DNA of 64,000 nt from Phaeodactylum tricornutum CCAP 1055/1 (lineage: Eukaryota > Bacillariophyta > Bacillariophyceae > Surirellales > Neidiaceae), in the NCBI RefSeq assembly GCF_000150955.2, contig NC_011689.1:598218-662217 (forward strand). Reading direction: 5' to 3'. The notes under the pieces were generated by a model. That model ran no database searches. It was not told the origin of the DNA and was given only the letters and a program-made list of their open reading frames with translations. The position numbers and the translations under genes were made by a program. Position 1 is the first letter of the stretch, and every line of letters begins with the position of its first letter. Positions 20,152-29,786 of this stretch are shown piece after piece.

Positions 20152-21786
20152 TTATATACGTCTATTGCTTACACTTGCATCCATTACCTGCGAGAGGATA
20201 TTGCCCATTACTGTACCCACAGGACATGTACAATAAAGTAGAGCGTGCACCCGCTTCATCCAAGTCGCCCCCCTTATGATATGAAACGTTATGGTTTGTG
20301 TCGAAACTAAGTCAATGCCCCACTTGAGGCCGTACATCTCTCCCCACAATTTGTACTGCCGTTTCCAGAAGCCTCTCTGCGGATTCCTTGAAGCCAAATC
20401 GTATGGATCGAAACTGTGAAATCGTTGTCGATTGAAACCATCAACTGTGTCCGTGTGATGAATACCCAATTCTCTCAAGCAATATCCTAGCCAGCGATCT
20501 TCGGCAGGGTCTTCTCTGTCGGCCTCACACGTTGGCAGTGCTTCTTTGACGAAACGGTCCAAAGCCAGTCGGTTCAAAATGTGACCCCCTCCTCCACAAA
20601 CAAATGCGAAACCAGCCCCCGCAACAATTCTCTGACCCAAGTATAATGGTATTTTGTCTCGACCATGTTTTGCCTCTACCGTAAACTCCAAGTAATTTCT
20701 CAAATTTTCCACAATCACGTACGTGTCGTCTCCTGCCACATGCACATAATCGTACTCCGCAATATAGTGTTCGTGCACGTACGCCAATATAGAACGCGTC
20801 TTTTGCCACATATTGCCGTAAGCTTCGGGTCCAACGTGGGGCAAATCTACAGCCCCAAGCTCCGGAATAGTTCGGTTGGAGGCGGCCAAAAAGCCGTCAC
20901 AGCGCCAACCCCAGGTATCACCAATCGCCGCAACTCGATCGTGATGAGCATCATACGTGTAGACGACACAAAGAATTTTGGGTGCTACTGTTTCTGTGTG
21001 GTGGCTTACTGAGATGGAGGACGAGTTGGTGACGATGACTGGAGACTCGTTGGTGACGATGACTGGAGACTCGTTGGTGACGATGACTGCAGATTCGTTG
21101 GCGACAATGACTGCAGACTCGTTGGCGTACCTCGGCTCGGGCGCATTGACGACAACACGCTGCATCAGTTTCCAGCCCAATTCTTGCTCCGGTCCGCTTC
21201 CGGGTGGCTTTTGGCATATTTCTTCTTGTTCAGATTCCGTCATGGGTATGAAACTGGTGACATTGTTGTGCAGTGTATGGTTTGAGGGTAGAAGCGCCAG
21301 GACTCGACTCCTCACCTGGGTTGCGTCGGCGATGTACCCCCAGGAACCATCTTCGTCGCGAGCATCTGCGTATGGAAGATCAGTGACGGAGCGATTGCCC
21401 CTAACGGTTGAGCTGGTAGCGATAGGTGTAAGTCGCTGAGATTCTAGTGACGTTTGCAAAGACTGAAAAGGCGATTCTGCTGTTTTGCTGTGTCTCGAAT
21501 GATTTTGTCCGGTCGCTGTGCCATACTGAAGTCCACTGCGTGTGATGTTTTCGATCTTCACCGACTGCTTAATCACAACGTGTTCAGTACCGTCCATTAT
21601 AGGAAACTGGGAGATCACCAGATCCTGCACTTGTGAATTAATATATTGCTTCCATTGATTGGAGAAAGACGCATTAGTGCAAAAGGTGTAGAGCAACGAG
21701 GAACCCAATAAGAAACCAAGATAAAAAGACACTGGTTGTCGACGTCCAAAGCTTCGTGTCTTCCCTGCACTTTGCATGCCTTTCAT
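20152..21786 (-). CDS. C1GALT1-like GT31 glycosyltransferase, tandem copy 1
   Basis: 544 residues from ATG 21786; type II Golgi topology with one membrane helix near the N-terminus (VSFYLGFLLGSSLLYTFC). After a long Ser/Thr/Asn-rich stem the catalytic domain follows core-1 beta-1,3-galactosyltransferase (T-synthase) enzymes: 'KILCVVYTYDAHHDRVAAI', 'TWGWRCDGFLAASN', 'KTRSILAYVHEHYIAEYD', the metal-binding 'VAGDDTYVIVENLRNYL', 'YLGQR', the 'CGGGGHILNRLAL' loop and 'EDRWLGYCLRELGI'. The expected reaction is transfer of a beta-1,3-linked hexose onto glycoproteins in the Golgi; donor and acceptor are not proven. The stem contains a 24-bp minisatellite encoding NES repeats. It is the first of three tandem same-strand copies. 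Its stem and catalytic domain nearly match copy 3, but its N-terminus differs. Confidence 0.85.
   Translation of the reverse strand: MKGMQSAGKTRSFGRRQPVSFYLGFLLGSSLLYTFCTNASFSNQWKQYINSQVQDLVISQFPIMDGTEHVVIKQSVKIENITRSGLQYGTATGQNHSRHSKTAESPFQSLQTSLESQRLTPIATSSTVRGNRSVTDLPYADARDEDGSWGYIADATQVRSRVLALLPSNHTLHNNVTSFIPMTESEQEEICQKPPGSGPEQELGWKLMQRVVVNAPEPRYANESAVIVANESAVIVTNESPVIVTNESPVIVTNSSSISVSHHTETVAPKILCVVYTYDAHHDRVAAIGDTWGWRCDGFLAASNRTIPELGAVDLPHVGPEAYGNMWQKTRSILAYVHEHYIAEYDYVHVAGDDTYVIVENLRNYLEFTVEAKHGRDKIPLYLGQRIVAGAGFAFVCGGGGHILNRLALDRFVKEALPTCEADREDPAEDRWLGYCLRELGIHHTDTVDGFNRQRFHSFDPYDLASRNPQRGFWKRQYKLWGEMYGLKWGIDLVSTQTITFHIIRGATWMKRVHALLYCTCPVGTVMGNILSQVMDASVSNRRI
21023..21126 (-). repeat. 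24-bp minisatellite in the stem of GT31 copy 1
   Basis: About four tandem units of 24 bp, each coding for A/T-N-E-S-A/P-V-I-V. Each unit supplies one N-x-S sequon. The same array occurs in copy 3 at about 25855-25958 and in a shortened, indel-bearing form in copy 2 at about 23549-23628. Other reading frames across the repeat are also open. Confidence 0.85.
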
Positions 21787-22687
21787 TTGATGCGAAAAGG
21801 ACGGCAGCGGCAGTCTTCGCTTGAAACAATCTCACAAACAACGCTAGCTAGATTATTAGGGACTCTCGTTCTCAAATTCTCTCACAGCCAGTAACGTTCT
21901 TTCAAGACGTTCCCGAGCTCGAGACTCATGTGGCACGCGCTCTTTCATTGCGAACTCGATGGTTTTTCCGTCTACATTTACATACGTAAATTTTATATCC
22001 AATAGGCAGTCGTTTAATTTTATTCCCATTTACATTTGGACCCCACAGTAAAAATTTAATCCTCTGTAAGTACAGCGAAAAATATACATCGGTCTCAGCG
22101 TCGATTGTTGCCCCAATTATACATTTACATTTAATTGTTTTTAGACTTTTTGATCTCCTTTTGATGCAAACGAACGAAAAAATCATTTACAGTACATTAT
22201 ATACTTCATGGTCTTTTTCATATTATTGTTTCCAGTTGGGAGTCTTACAGTTAGCATACCCACAGGGTTTCAATCTCCTTGGCGGACAAACGTGTTACAA
22301 TCAAGACAGCCGAAGTCAGCGTAGCCTATAGATCATGTCAATTTATTAATGTAAGCCAAGTGAGTGCGGGCGACGCCTTTCGTTGAAAAATGTGGCATTT
22401 GATGGAAAGGAAATATCAAGTCAAAAGTCTTGAACGGAATGCCAAAATTTAGTTGTTGATCGCGCTGCGACGACGAGCATGTCGTTTTCACGGCAATGAT
22501 ATACCATCAAACCTTTCGGCTCTCACTGTTTCGCGAGAAAGCCAGAGGATTGAACTCCTCGTAAGGAGAACTCAAAACACGGTAAGCCCGGCCAAGAAGC
22601 ATTGGTGGATTCGACAAATTCCGGCACGGCATGGAGCCCTCTTGAGAATCCATGTTCTTGATTTTTACGTTTTAAAAGAGCTGCGGA
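21787..22687. other. Intergenic, 901 bp, A/T-rich
   Basis: Between the start of GT31 copy 1 and the stop of copy 2. A/T-rich from about 21950 to 22220. The part just upstream of copy 1 (21787-21840) still resembles the 5' coding part of copy 3, showing that the duplicated unit extends past the present start codon. No other gene supported. Confidence 0.5.
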
Positions 22688-24276
22688 TCAGGAAATATTC
22701 GCCAGCTTCGTAGGTCTGGGAAGGAGATCACCCATTGCCGTACCCGTCGGACAGGCATGGTAGAGCATAGCATGCATGCGCTTCATCCAAATCGGCGACT
22801 TTATGAGATGAAAAGTTACAGTTTGTGGTGACACCAAGCCAATGCCCCATTTGTACCCATGTTCGCGGGCCCAAAACTTGTATAACCGTTTCCAGAAGCC
22901 TTTCTGTGGATTCTTTGTCGCCAAAAAGTATGGATCCACACCGTGAAATCTTTGCCGATGAAATGCATCCGCCGTATCTTCCGTAGTAATTTCCAAGGTT
23001 TTGAAGCAATATCCAAGCGAACGGTCTTCGGCTGCTTCCTGCTGATTAGCCAGACATGCTGACAGAGCCTCTTTAATGAAACGCTGCAAGGCCAAGCGAT
23101 TTAAAATATACCCCGGCCCGCCGCCAACAAATGTATAACCACCTCCAGAAAAAACACGCTGACCCAAATACAATGGTACTTTGCCACGACCGTGTTTTGC
23201 CTCTACCGTAAACTCCAAGTAATTTCTCAAATTTTCCACAATCACGTACGTGTCGTCTCCTGCCACATGCACATAGTCGTACTCCGCAATGTAGTGTTCG
23301 TGCACGTACGCCAATATAGAACGCGTCTTTTGCCACATATTGCCGTAAGCTTCGGGTCCAACGTGGGGCAAATCTACAGCCCCAAGCTCCGGAACAGTTC
23401 GGTTGGAGGCGGCCAAAAAGCCGTCACAGCGCCAACCCCAGGTATCACCAATCGCCGCAACTCGATCGTGATGAGCATCATACGTGTAGACGACACAAAG
23501 AATTTTGGGTGCTGCTGTTTCTGTGTGGTGGCTTACTGAGATGGAGGACGAGTTGGTGACGATGACTGCTTGGAGACTCTTTGGTGACGATGACTGCAGA
23601 TTGTGGCGACAATGACTGCAGACTCGTTGGCGTACCTCGGCTCGGGCGCATTGACGACAACACGCTGCATCAGTTTCCAGCCCAATTCTTGCTCCGGTCC
23701 GCTTCCGGGTGGCTTTTGGCATATTTCTTCTTGTTCAGATTCCGTCATGGGTATGAAACTGGTGACATTGTTGTGCAGTGTATGGTTTGAGGGTAGAAGC
23801 GCCAGGACTCGACTCCTCACCTGGGTTGCGTCGGCGATGTACCCCCAGGAACCATCTTCGTCGCGAGCATCTGCGTATGGAAGATCAGTGACGGAGCGAT
23901 TGCCCCTAACAGTTGAGCTGGTAGCGATAGGTGTAAGTCGCTGAGATTCTAGTGACGTTTGCAAAGACTGAAAAGGCGATTCTGCTGTTTTGCTGTGTCT
24001 CGAATGATTTTGTCCGGTCGCTGTGCCATACTGAAGTCCACTGCGTGTGATGTTATGTATCTGAGCCGATTGTAATTGTTTCGCTGCGGTAGAATTGACT
24101 GTGGCAAGCTGCATGGAGAATTCCTGTGAATCAGCGTTATGCTGCCATGTGAAAGAAAATGAAGAATTGATGTGCAAGCTATACGTGACCAACCCACCCA
24201 GAAGGGGGACAAGGAATGATGGCGCTCGATGGCGCCGTCTGCGACTTGCAATTGCCCCAGCTTTCATCTGCGTCAT
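22688..24276 (-). pseudogene. C1GALT1-like GT31 glycosyltransferase, tandem copy 2, frameshifted in the minisatellite
   Basis: The N-terminal part (ATG 24276, MTQMKAGAIASRRRRHRAP, membrane helix, stem) reads in one frame to a stop at 23533. The catalytic part, with 'VAGDDTYVIVENLRNYL', 'GGGPGYILNRLAL' and 'EDRSLGYCF', reads in another frame down to 22688. Compared with copies 1 and 3, the minisatellite at 23549-23628 has lost one 24-bp unit and carries a 2-nt deletion (near 23608) and a 4-nt insertion (near 23568). The net change is not a multiple of three. Each half is otherwise intact, so the lesion looks recent, or it could be an assembly error in the repeat. The catalytic domain after 'AKHGRGK' is clearly diverged from copies 1 and 3, while the stem is nearly identical: a mosaic. 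Confidence 0.75.
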
Positions 24277-24995
24277 AAAATAGAGAACAGAGACATACTC
24301 TTCGTTGAGACAACATCACAATCGAAGCCACAACCACTCCAAGAACCGAGAGGGGGCAAAGGCAATTTCAAGACTTCGACGCCTTACCGTTGATGCAGAT
24401 AAAACAATGTCAACGTTCGAAAATCTCTTGGGCTTTTCCAAAGACGTTGTATGCGATGCCCTCGTATATAGCCGACATTACCGCGAAGACAACAGTGATG
24501 CAATCCACAAGTACTCGACTGGCAGATCATAAAAAGTCAATCAAATAGAGAGAGCCTCGCCCTGCAGAATTATTAAGGAAATTCCATCCATAAAAGTTGC
24601 CACATGTAGAGGAACCCAATAATAGAAAACATTTGAAAAGATGGCAATCTCAAATCAGGTCTTGCTATAACTACAACAAACGCGGACAGTTAACAATTTT
24701 ATCTAAAAACAGATCGCTTGACTCGAATGCGCTGTCATTCAATTTCAATGCATCATTATGGCAAATCAAATGGGTAGGTCCTTCTCGAAACACTGTTTTA
24801 AAATTGACCGTTTTGCTTCTTCGGACATGAACGTGATGCCTGCCGAGGACAAACCTGAGCCTCCCAGCGACGGTGGCAAAATGAAAATCTTTCGTAACGC
24901 AAAGACAAAGCGGTATGCTCATGTCTAAAGATTCCTGCCATGAGAGCCAACGGCACAAAGGTGCTTTAGTGTACGCTGCATCCGGTAGCTGTAGG
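24277..24995. other. Intergenic, 719 bp
   Basis: Between the start of GT31 copy 2 and the stop of copy 3. Minus-strand frame 24671-25036 overlaps the end of copy 3 and shows no recognisable domain, so it is not called. No RNA gene or repeat identified. Confidence 0.4.
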
Positions 24996-26642
24996 CTAGG
25001 AGAGTAAAATGGTTCTCGTTTCATCACGATCGTCACTCACGGATGTAACATCGGGGCACGTATGGTATAGCAGAACGTGCATGCGCTTCATCCAACCTGC
25101 CCCCTTGATGATGTGAAACGTTATGGTTTGTGTCGAAACTAAGTCAATGCCCCACTTGAAGCCGTAGCGCTCCCCCCACAATTTGTACTGTCGTTTCCAG
25201 AAGCCTCTCTGCGGATTCCTCGAGGCGACAAAGTAGGGATCCATACTCTGGAATCGTTGTCGATTGAAAACATCAACTGTGTCCGTGTGATGAATACCCA
25301 ATTCTCTCAAGCAATATCCTAGCCAGCGATCTTCGGCAGGGTCTTCTCTGTCGGCCTCACACGTTGGCAGTGCTTCTTTGACGAAACGGTCCAAAGCCAG
25401 TCGGTTCAAAATGTGACCCCCTCCTCCACAAACAAATGCGAAACCAGCCCCCGCAACAATTCTCTGACCCAAGTATAATGGTATTTTGTCTCGACCATGT
25501 TTTGCCTCTACCGTAAACTCCAAGTAATTTCTCAAATTTTCCACAATCACGTACGTGTCGTCTCCTGCCACATGCACATAATCGTACTCCGCAATGTAGT
25601 GTTCGTGCACGTACGCCAATATAGAACGCGTCTTTTGCCACATATTGCCGTAAGCTTCGGGTCCAACGTGGGGCAAATCTACAGCCCCAAGCTCCGGAAC
25701 AGTTCGGTTGGAGGCGGCCAAAAAGCCGTCACAGCGCCAACCCCAGGTATCACCAATCGCCGCAACTCGATCGTGATGAGCATCATACGTGTAGACGACA
25801 CAAAGAATTTTGGGTGCTGCTGTTTCTGTGTGGTGGCTTACTGAGATGGAGGACGAGTTGGTGACGATGACTGGAGACTCGTTGGTGACGATGACTGGAG
25901 ACTCGTTGGTGACGATGACTGCAGATTCGTTGGCGACAATGACTGCAGACTCGTTGGCGTACCTCGGCTCGGGCGCATTGACGACAACACGCTGCATCAG
26001 TTTCCAGCCCAATTCTTGCTCCGGTCCGCTTCCGGGTGGCTTTTGGCATATTTCTTCTTGTTCCGATTCCGTCATGGGTATGAAACTGGTGACATTGTTG
26101 TGCAGTGTATGGTTTAAGGGTAGAAGCGCCAGGACTCGACTCCTCACCTGGGTTGCGTCGGCGATGTACCCCCAGGAACCATCTTCGTCGCGAGCATCTG
26201 CGTATGGAAGATCAGTGACGGAGCGATTGCCCCTAACGGTTGAGCTGGTAGCGATAGGTGTAAGTCGCTGAGATTCTAGTGACGTTTGCAAAGACTGAAA
26301 AGGCGATTCTGCTGTTTTGCTGTGTCTCGAATGATTTTGTCCGGTCGCTGTGCCATACTGAAGTCCACTGCGTGTGATGTTATGTATCTGAGCCGATTGT
26401 AATTGTTTCGCTGCGGCAGAATTGACTGTGGCAAGCTGGGAGATTTCAAGATCCTGGACTTGCGAATCAATGTACTGCACCCATCCAACCAAGAACGAAG
26501 AGTTACTGAAAAGTGTGTAGGCCAACAGCGAACCCAGGAGAACCAAAGGGAACGAACAAACTTGGTGTAATCGTCCAAGACTTCGTCTCTTCCCCGTTCT
26601 GGGAAGGCCTTTCGTCTGACGCGAAAAGGATAACAACGGCAT
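24996..26642 (-). CDS. C1GALT1-like GT31 glycosyltransferase, tandem copy 3
   Basis: 548 residues from ATG 26642 (MPLLSFSRQTKG); the frame is open 25 codons further upstream, but only to a GTG. A type II membrane helix (FPLVLLGSLLAYTLF) is followed by the stem with the intact 24-bp minisatellite and a complete catalytic domain: 'TWGWRCDGFLAASN', 'VAGDDTYVIVENL', 'CGGGGHILNRLALDRF', 'EDRWLGYCLREL' and 'GFWKRQYKLWGERYGFKWG'. It is nearly identical to copy 1 through the stem and catalytic domain and shares the segment 'LATVNSAAAKQLQSAQIHN' with copy 2, not copy 1. This patchwork indicates gene conversion among the three. The last about 20 residues are unlike both other copies. Expected role as for copy 1: Golgi beta-1,3-hexosyl transfer. 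Confidence 0.85.
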   Translation of the reverse strand: MPLLSFSRQTKGLPRTGKRRSLGRLHQVCSFPLVLLGSLLAYTLFSNSSFLVGWVQYIDSQVQDLEISQLATVNSAAAKQLQSAQIHNITRSGLQYGTATGQNHSRHSKTAESPFQSLQTSLESQRLTPIATSSTVRGNRSVTDLPYADARDEDGSWGYIADATQVRSRVLALLPLNHTLHNNVTSFIPMTESEQEEICQKPPGSGPEQELGWKLMQRVVVNAPEPRYANESAVIVANESAVIVTNESPVIVTNESPVIVTNSSSISVSHHTETAAPKILCVVYTYDAHHDRVAAIGDTWGWRCDGFLAASNRTVPELGAVDLPHVGPEAYGNMWQKTRSILAYVHEHYIAEYDYVHVAGDDTYVIVENLRNYLEFTVEAKHGRDKIPLYLGQRIVAGAGFAFVCGGGGHILNRLALDRFVKEALPTCEADREDPAEDRWLGYCLRELGIHHTDTVDVFNRQRFQSMDPYFVASRNPQRGFWKRQYKLWGERYGFKWGIDLVSTQTITFHIIKGAGWMKRMHVLLYHTCPDVTSVSDDRDETRTILLS

Positions 26643-27240
26643 TCTTCGTTTTTGGCAATTACAATCAATGCGCTGATACTCCGAAAGCTCCGGGCTCTTG
26701 TTCTCAAACACCTTCACAACTTATTCCTTTTCAAGAAGGCAAGGTCCGCTTTGTAGCATCTCAGACGTAAATATACGCGTTCGCTATCCCGTCTCTGAAA
26801 CTCGATGACAAACTCTGAGTTTTCTGAGGTTTTGAACGTCGATATACCACATACAAAATAAAATGTTGTTTCTGTTGTAACGCTTCCTTCCTATTATGAG
26901 ATAACGTCTTTTGTTTCTATTTATTGCCTCTAGTCGTAGTACGTCACAGTACCTAATTTCGAAATTAGGGTTAGTAATGGACAATGATTGTTGTTTGACT
27001 GTGAGTACCGACACCTCTAGTTCGCAGCTCACTTTGTTTTCTCCAGAGAGAATTTTGTTGCCTTCCTGCCCTTCATAAGCTATGCATACACAGCATATAT
27101 GAAGCGAGCTATAAATTGATAATGAAACTTGAGTTGCCCAGTATAAATGAGGAGGTTTGGCGCTACTAGATAAGAGCGAAAATTTATGTGTCACCACCAG
27201 TTTCAGATACGTATATTCGACAATTTCAACTATAGAGGCG
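26643..27240. other. Intergenic, about 600 bp
   Basis: Between GT31 copy 3 and the stop of the DHHC gene. The open minus-strand frame at 26784-27197 has no ATG start and no recognisable domain. No RNA gene seen. Confidence 0.4.
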
Positions 27241-29092
27241 TCATGCCGCAGGGTTCACGTCATTGAGAGAGGACGCGTGGGAGTTATGGTGTGGCGACAA
27301 AGGCACCGGAAACGGAGCATCGTGCGGTAGCACGTATTCTGATACTGATCCCGCAATGACCAAGGCCGACATGTCATCGGGTAGCCGGGAAACAGGGGTT
27401 CGTTGACAACAACATCCTCTCCAGTTCCACCAGCATCCCTTGTCGGTGGCATTGACGGCCGATCCGTATCGGTATACACCCCGTACTCTTTCGTTGGTAG
27501 TTTGCGAAACGGAAACGAGGACAGCGTGGTAAAACAATAAGGAGACCAACGACCAGGAACAGAGTAGAGTAAAGGTTCCAAACAAAACCGTCATAGGCAT
27601 GCTTAGCATTGCCTGCCAGAGGCGATGAGAGGTGCGCTCTCCGTATTCCGCAACGCTGGGAAAGTCTGTCACGTTGATTCGGTACACGGGCCCTATCCCC
27701 GGGCTGTCGGCTACGGACATGATTTGGTAGGCGCCCAAAAAAAGCCGTAAGGCCGCCGCCGTGACTAGAATTGTCAAACCGCTGATAAAGCACAAAAATG
27801 CAAAGAATGCTCGGTGATTGCGTTCACCAATGCAGGAACCGGTCCATGGACAGTGCTGTCAACAAAAAGAGTTGATCAGTGAATGGCTATGGGTGGCAAT
27901 CAAAAAAACACGGACTAATTCGCCTCCGGCGGTACGTGACACTTACGTGATCAAATTTGGAAACGCAAACATTGCACGAATTGCAGTGCTTGGATCTTGG
28001 CGGTCGAAAAATGTTACAGGTCGAGCAATAGCGATATCCCAAAGGCCCACCAATAGGAACCGCCACATCCAGGCCGTTTTCGTCGGTCATGAGTGGCACG
28101 GGTGGTTTGGCCGGGCTTGAAACCGAGGGTACAATGCCTGGATCCGTGAGTGCCGTCATCCAGAGTGTCACCATGGTACCTAGTGCCAGTACAAGACTGA
28201 GCCACATGATAGCTGTAGGGTTGGACAGTAACCAAGCGTGTTCTTGTCCGTCATTGTATTGATTGTGAGTGATACGGGCTAATCGCGGCAAGATAAAGGC
28301 AAAATGAAGAGTAACCCCGATGCAGACGAGGGCATTGGTTAGGAAAAAGCTGGGTGCATCCGATCCGAGCATGATCTTTCCACCACAAAGGAACAAGTGA
28401 TTACCCATCCATGCTTCGTGTGCAGCAAAGGTATCGGCCGGGACGAAGCCACCCAATTGTGGTGTCGCTGTAGTGTTCTTGGCCGCCCAACCGGACCTCC
28501 CTCCGACAGAAACGAGGATGCACTCGCCACTGCGATCGGTTCCGTGCGACGGCACCACCGCGGATCGACGCAAGAGACCGGTGACACCCCCACCACCCGT
28601 GGTGTACCCATCATGTGTCACACCGTTGCTGTAACCCGCACTATTGGTCGCGGCACGGACTGGGGGACGCTTGTGCAAGGCAATGACGGGAGTTAGGGGT
28701 GTCGAAGTGAATCGGTAGTATCTTTGAATACTGGGATTCTGCGGTGGGTAAAAGTAATCCTGCGCCGTGACTGTTTGATCGCGTTGCAAGCGTTCCAACT
28801 CGGCAGGTTCTTGGACGGTGTCTTGAAAGAGCGAATTGCTGGTAGATTGCGTCAAGGTTGTTCCATTTAGTAGAGCGGTGGTTTCGTTGGACTGTCCCTT
28901 GGCTGGTGTCGTTCTCGAATCCTGCCGTTCGGGGACGTTTCTGGCGGTACCATCGTCCAGGGTCAAGTCAATAGACGCACTGCTGCCATTGCTGTAATTG
29001 CGACTACTTGATCCTTTCGGTGCTCTACTGGACACCGTTTCGGATGTCAATGTTGATGAATCCCCAAAGAGATAACTGTAGATGGAAGTCAT
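27241..29092 (-). CDS. DHHC-type protein S-palmitoyltransferase (2 exons)
   Basis: Transfers palmitate from CoA to cysteines of membrane proteins. Exons 29092-27947 and 27855-27241 join in phase 0 across a 91-nt GTAAGT..GACAG intron, giving 586 residues. The splice completes the active site: exon 1 ends '...NVCVSKFDH' and exon 2 begins 'HCPWTGSCIGERNHRAFF', making DHHC within the Cys-rich domain (CSTCNIFRPPRSKHCNSCNVC). Both auxiliary motifs are present: DPG (ALTDPGIVP) after helix 2 and TTxE (QTTNERVRG) after helix 4. Four membrane helices are visible, two before and two after the Cys-rich domain. The N-terminal about 190 residues are disordered and Ser/Thr-rich. The frame is open upstream only to a GTG at 29167, so I took the ATG at 29092. 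Located in endomembranes; client proteins unknown. Confidence 0.93.
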
Positions 29093-29786
29093 GACGTTCG
29101 AGGGAGTAAGCGCCAAGCGTTCCCAGTCCACACTCGTGACTGTTTGGAATGTGACACCGTTCCACACAACGTGTGGTTCCTACTGATCGACTGGGATGGC
29201 TAGGTGATTTATAATACACTATAAGCGGGTATATCAACTTTGCCGACTACCGTGGTAAAGACACGGGAAAGTGAACTGTAAAGAGGACGCTCGGCTCTCT
29301 AGAGGGACGCCAAATTCCCCATGGTCGCCAACCACGACACTCCCAAACCTTCTTTCCATAACCCTGACCCGGTGAAAGGGGCATCTCCTGTAGGGAGAGG
29401 GATAGCGTTTGATGCTCCGAGGGGGAGACCCGTAGCGACGTACAGAACAAAGAATACCGGGTATCTCCGTCCGCCAACGCGAGCGTTACCTATGCCAACC
29501 TGCAATTTCGCCGATGCAAGCGCCGAACGTCTTCCACGTCAGAATCGTCGTCTGCCCTTCTATCAATTCGACGTCACAACAGAGAATCGCAAACCTTGCG
29601 TATATCCAACCATCGAAGGTTCCGATCTTTTGGCCTGCAAAATCCGGAACGGAATATGTTTTAGGTATTCTCACTAATGTCAAGTAACAATAGTCGACGG
29701 TTCGTATCTGTAACAAGTAAATCTCCCAAGCTGTCGTTAATCCATTGGGGGTCGAAAGCCGACTTCTGCAACAGTGGGTGGGAATC
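29093..29786. other. Divergent intergenic region, about 690 bp
   Basis: Separates the divergent DHHC and pyruvate carboxylase genes and should hold both promoters. A plus-strand ATG frame of 118 codons (29321-29677) crosses it, but it shows no recognisable family and is not called as a gene. Confidence 0.4.

Noticed and set aside
20978-21439. Plus-strand 153-codon frames with LVTMTGDS repeats across the GT31 stem (also 25810-26271)
   Set aside because: Antisense reading of the 24-bp minisatellite; open only because the repeat has no stop in that frame.
24671-25036. 121-codon minus-strand frame downstream of GT31 copy 3
   Set aside because: Overlaps the 3' end of copy 3 in another frame and has no recognisable domain.
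29321-29677. 118-codon ATG frame between the DHHC and pyruvate carboxylase genes
   Set aside because: Low-complexity Pro/Arg/Thr peptide with no known domain in a divergent promoter; could be chance. Left as intergenic.
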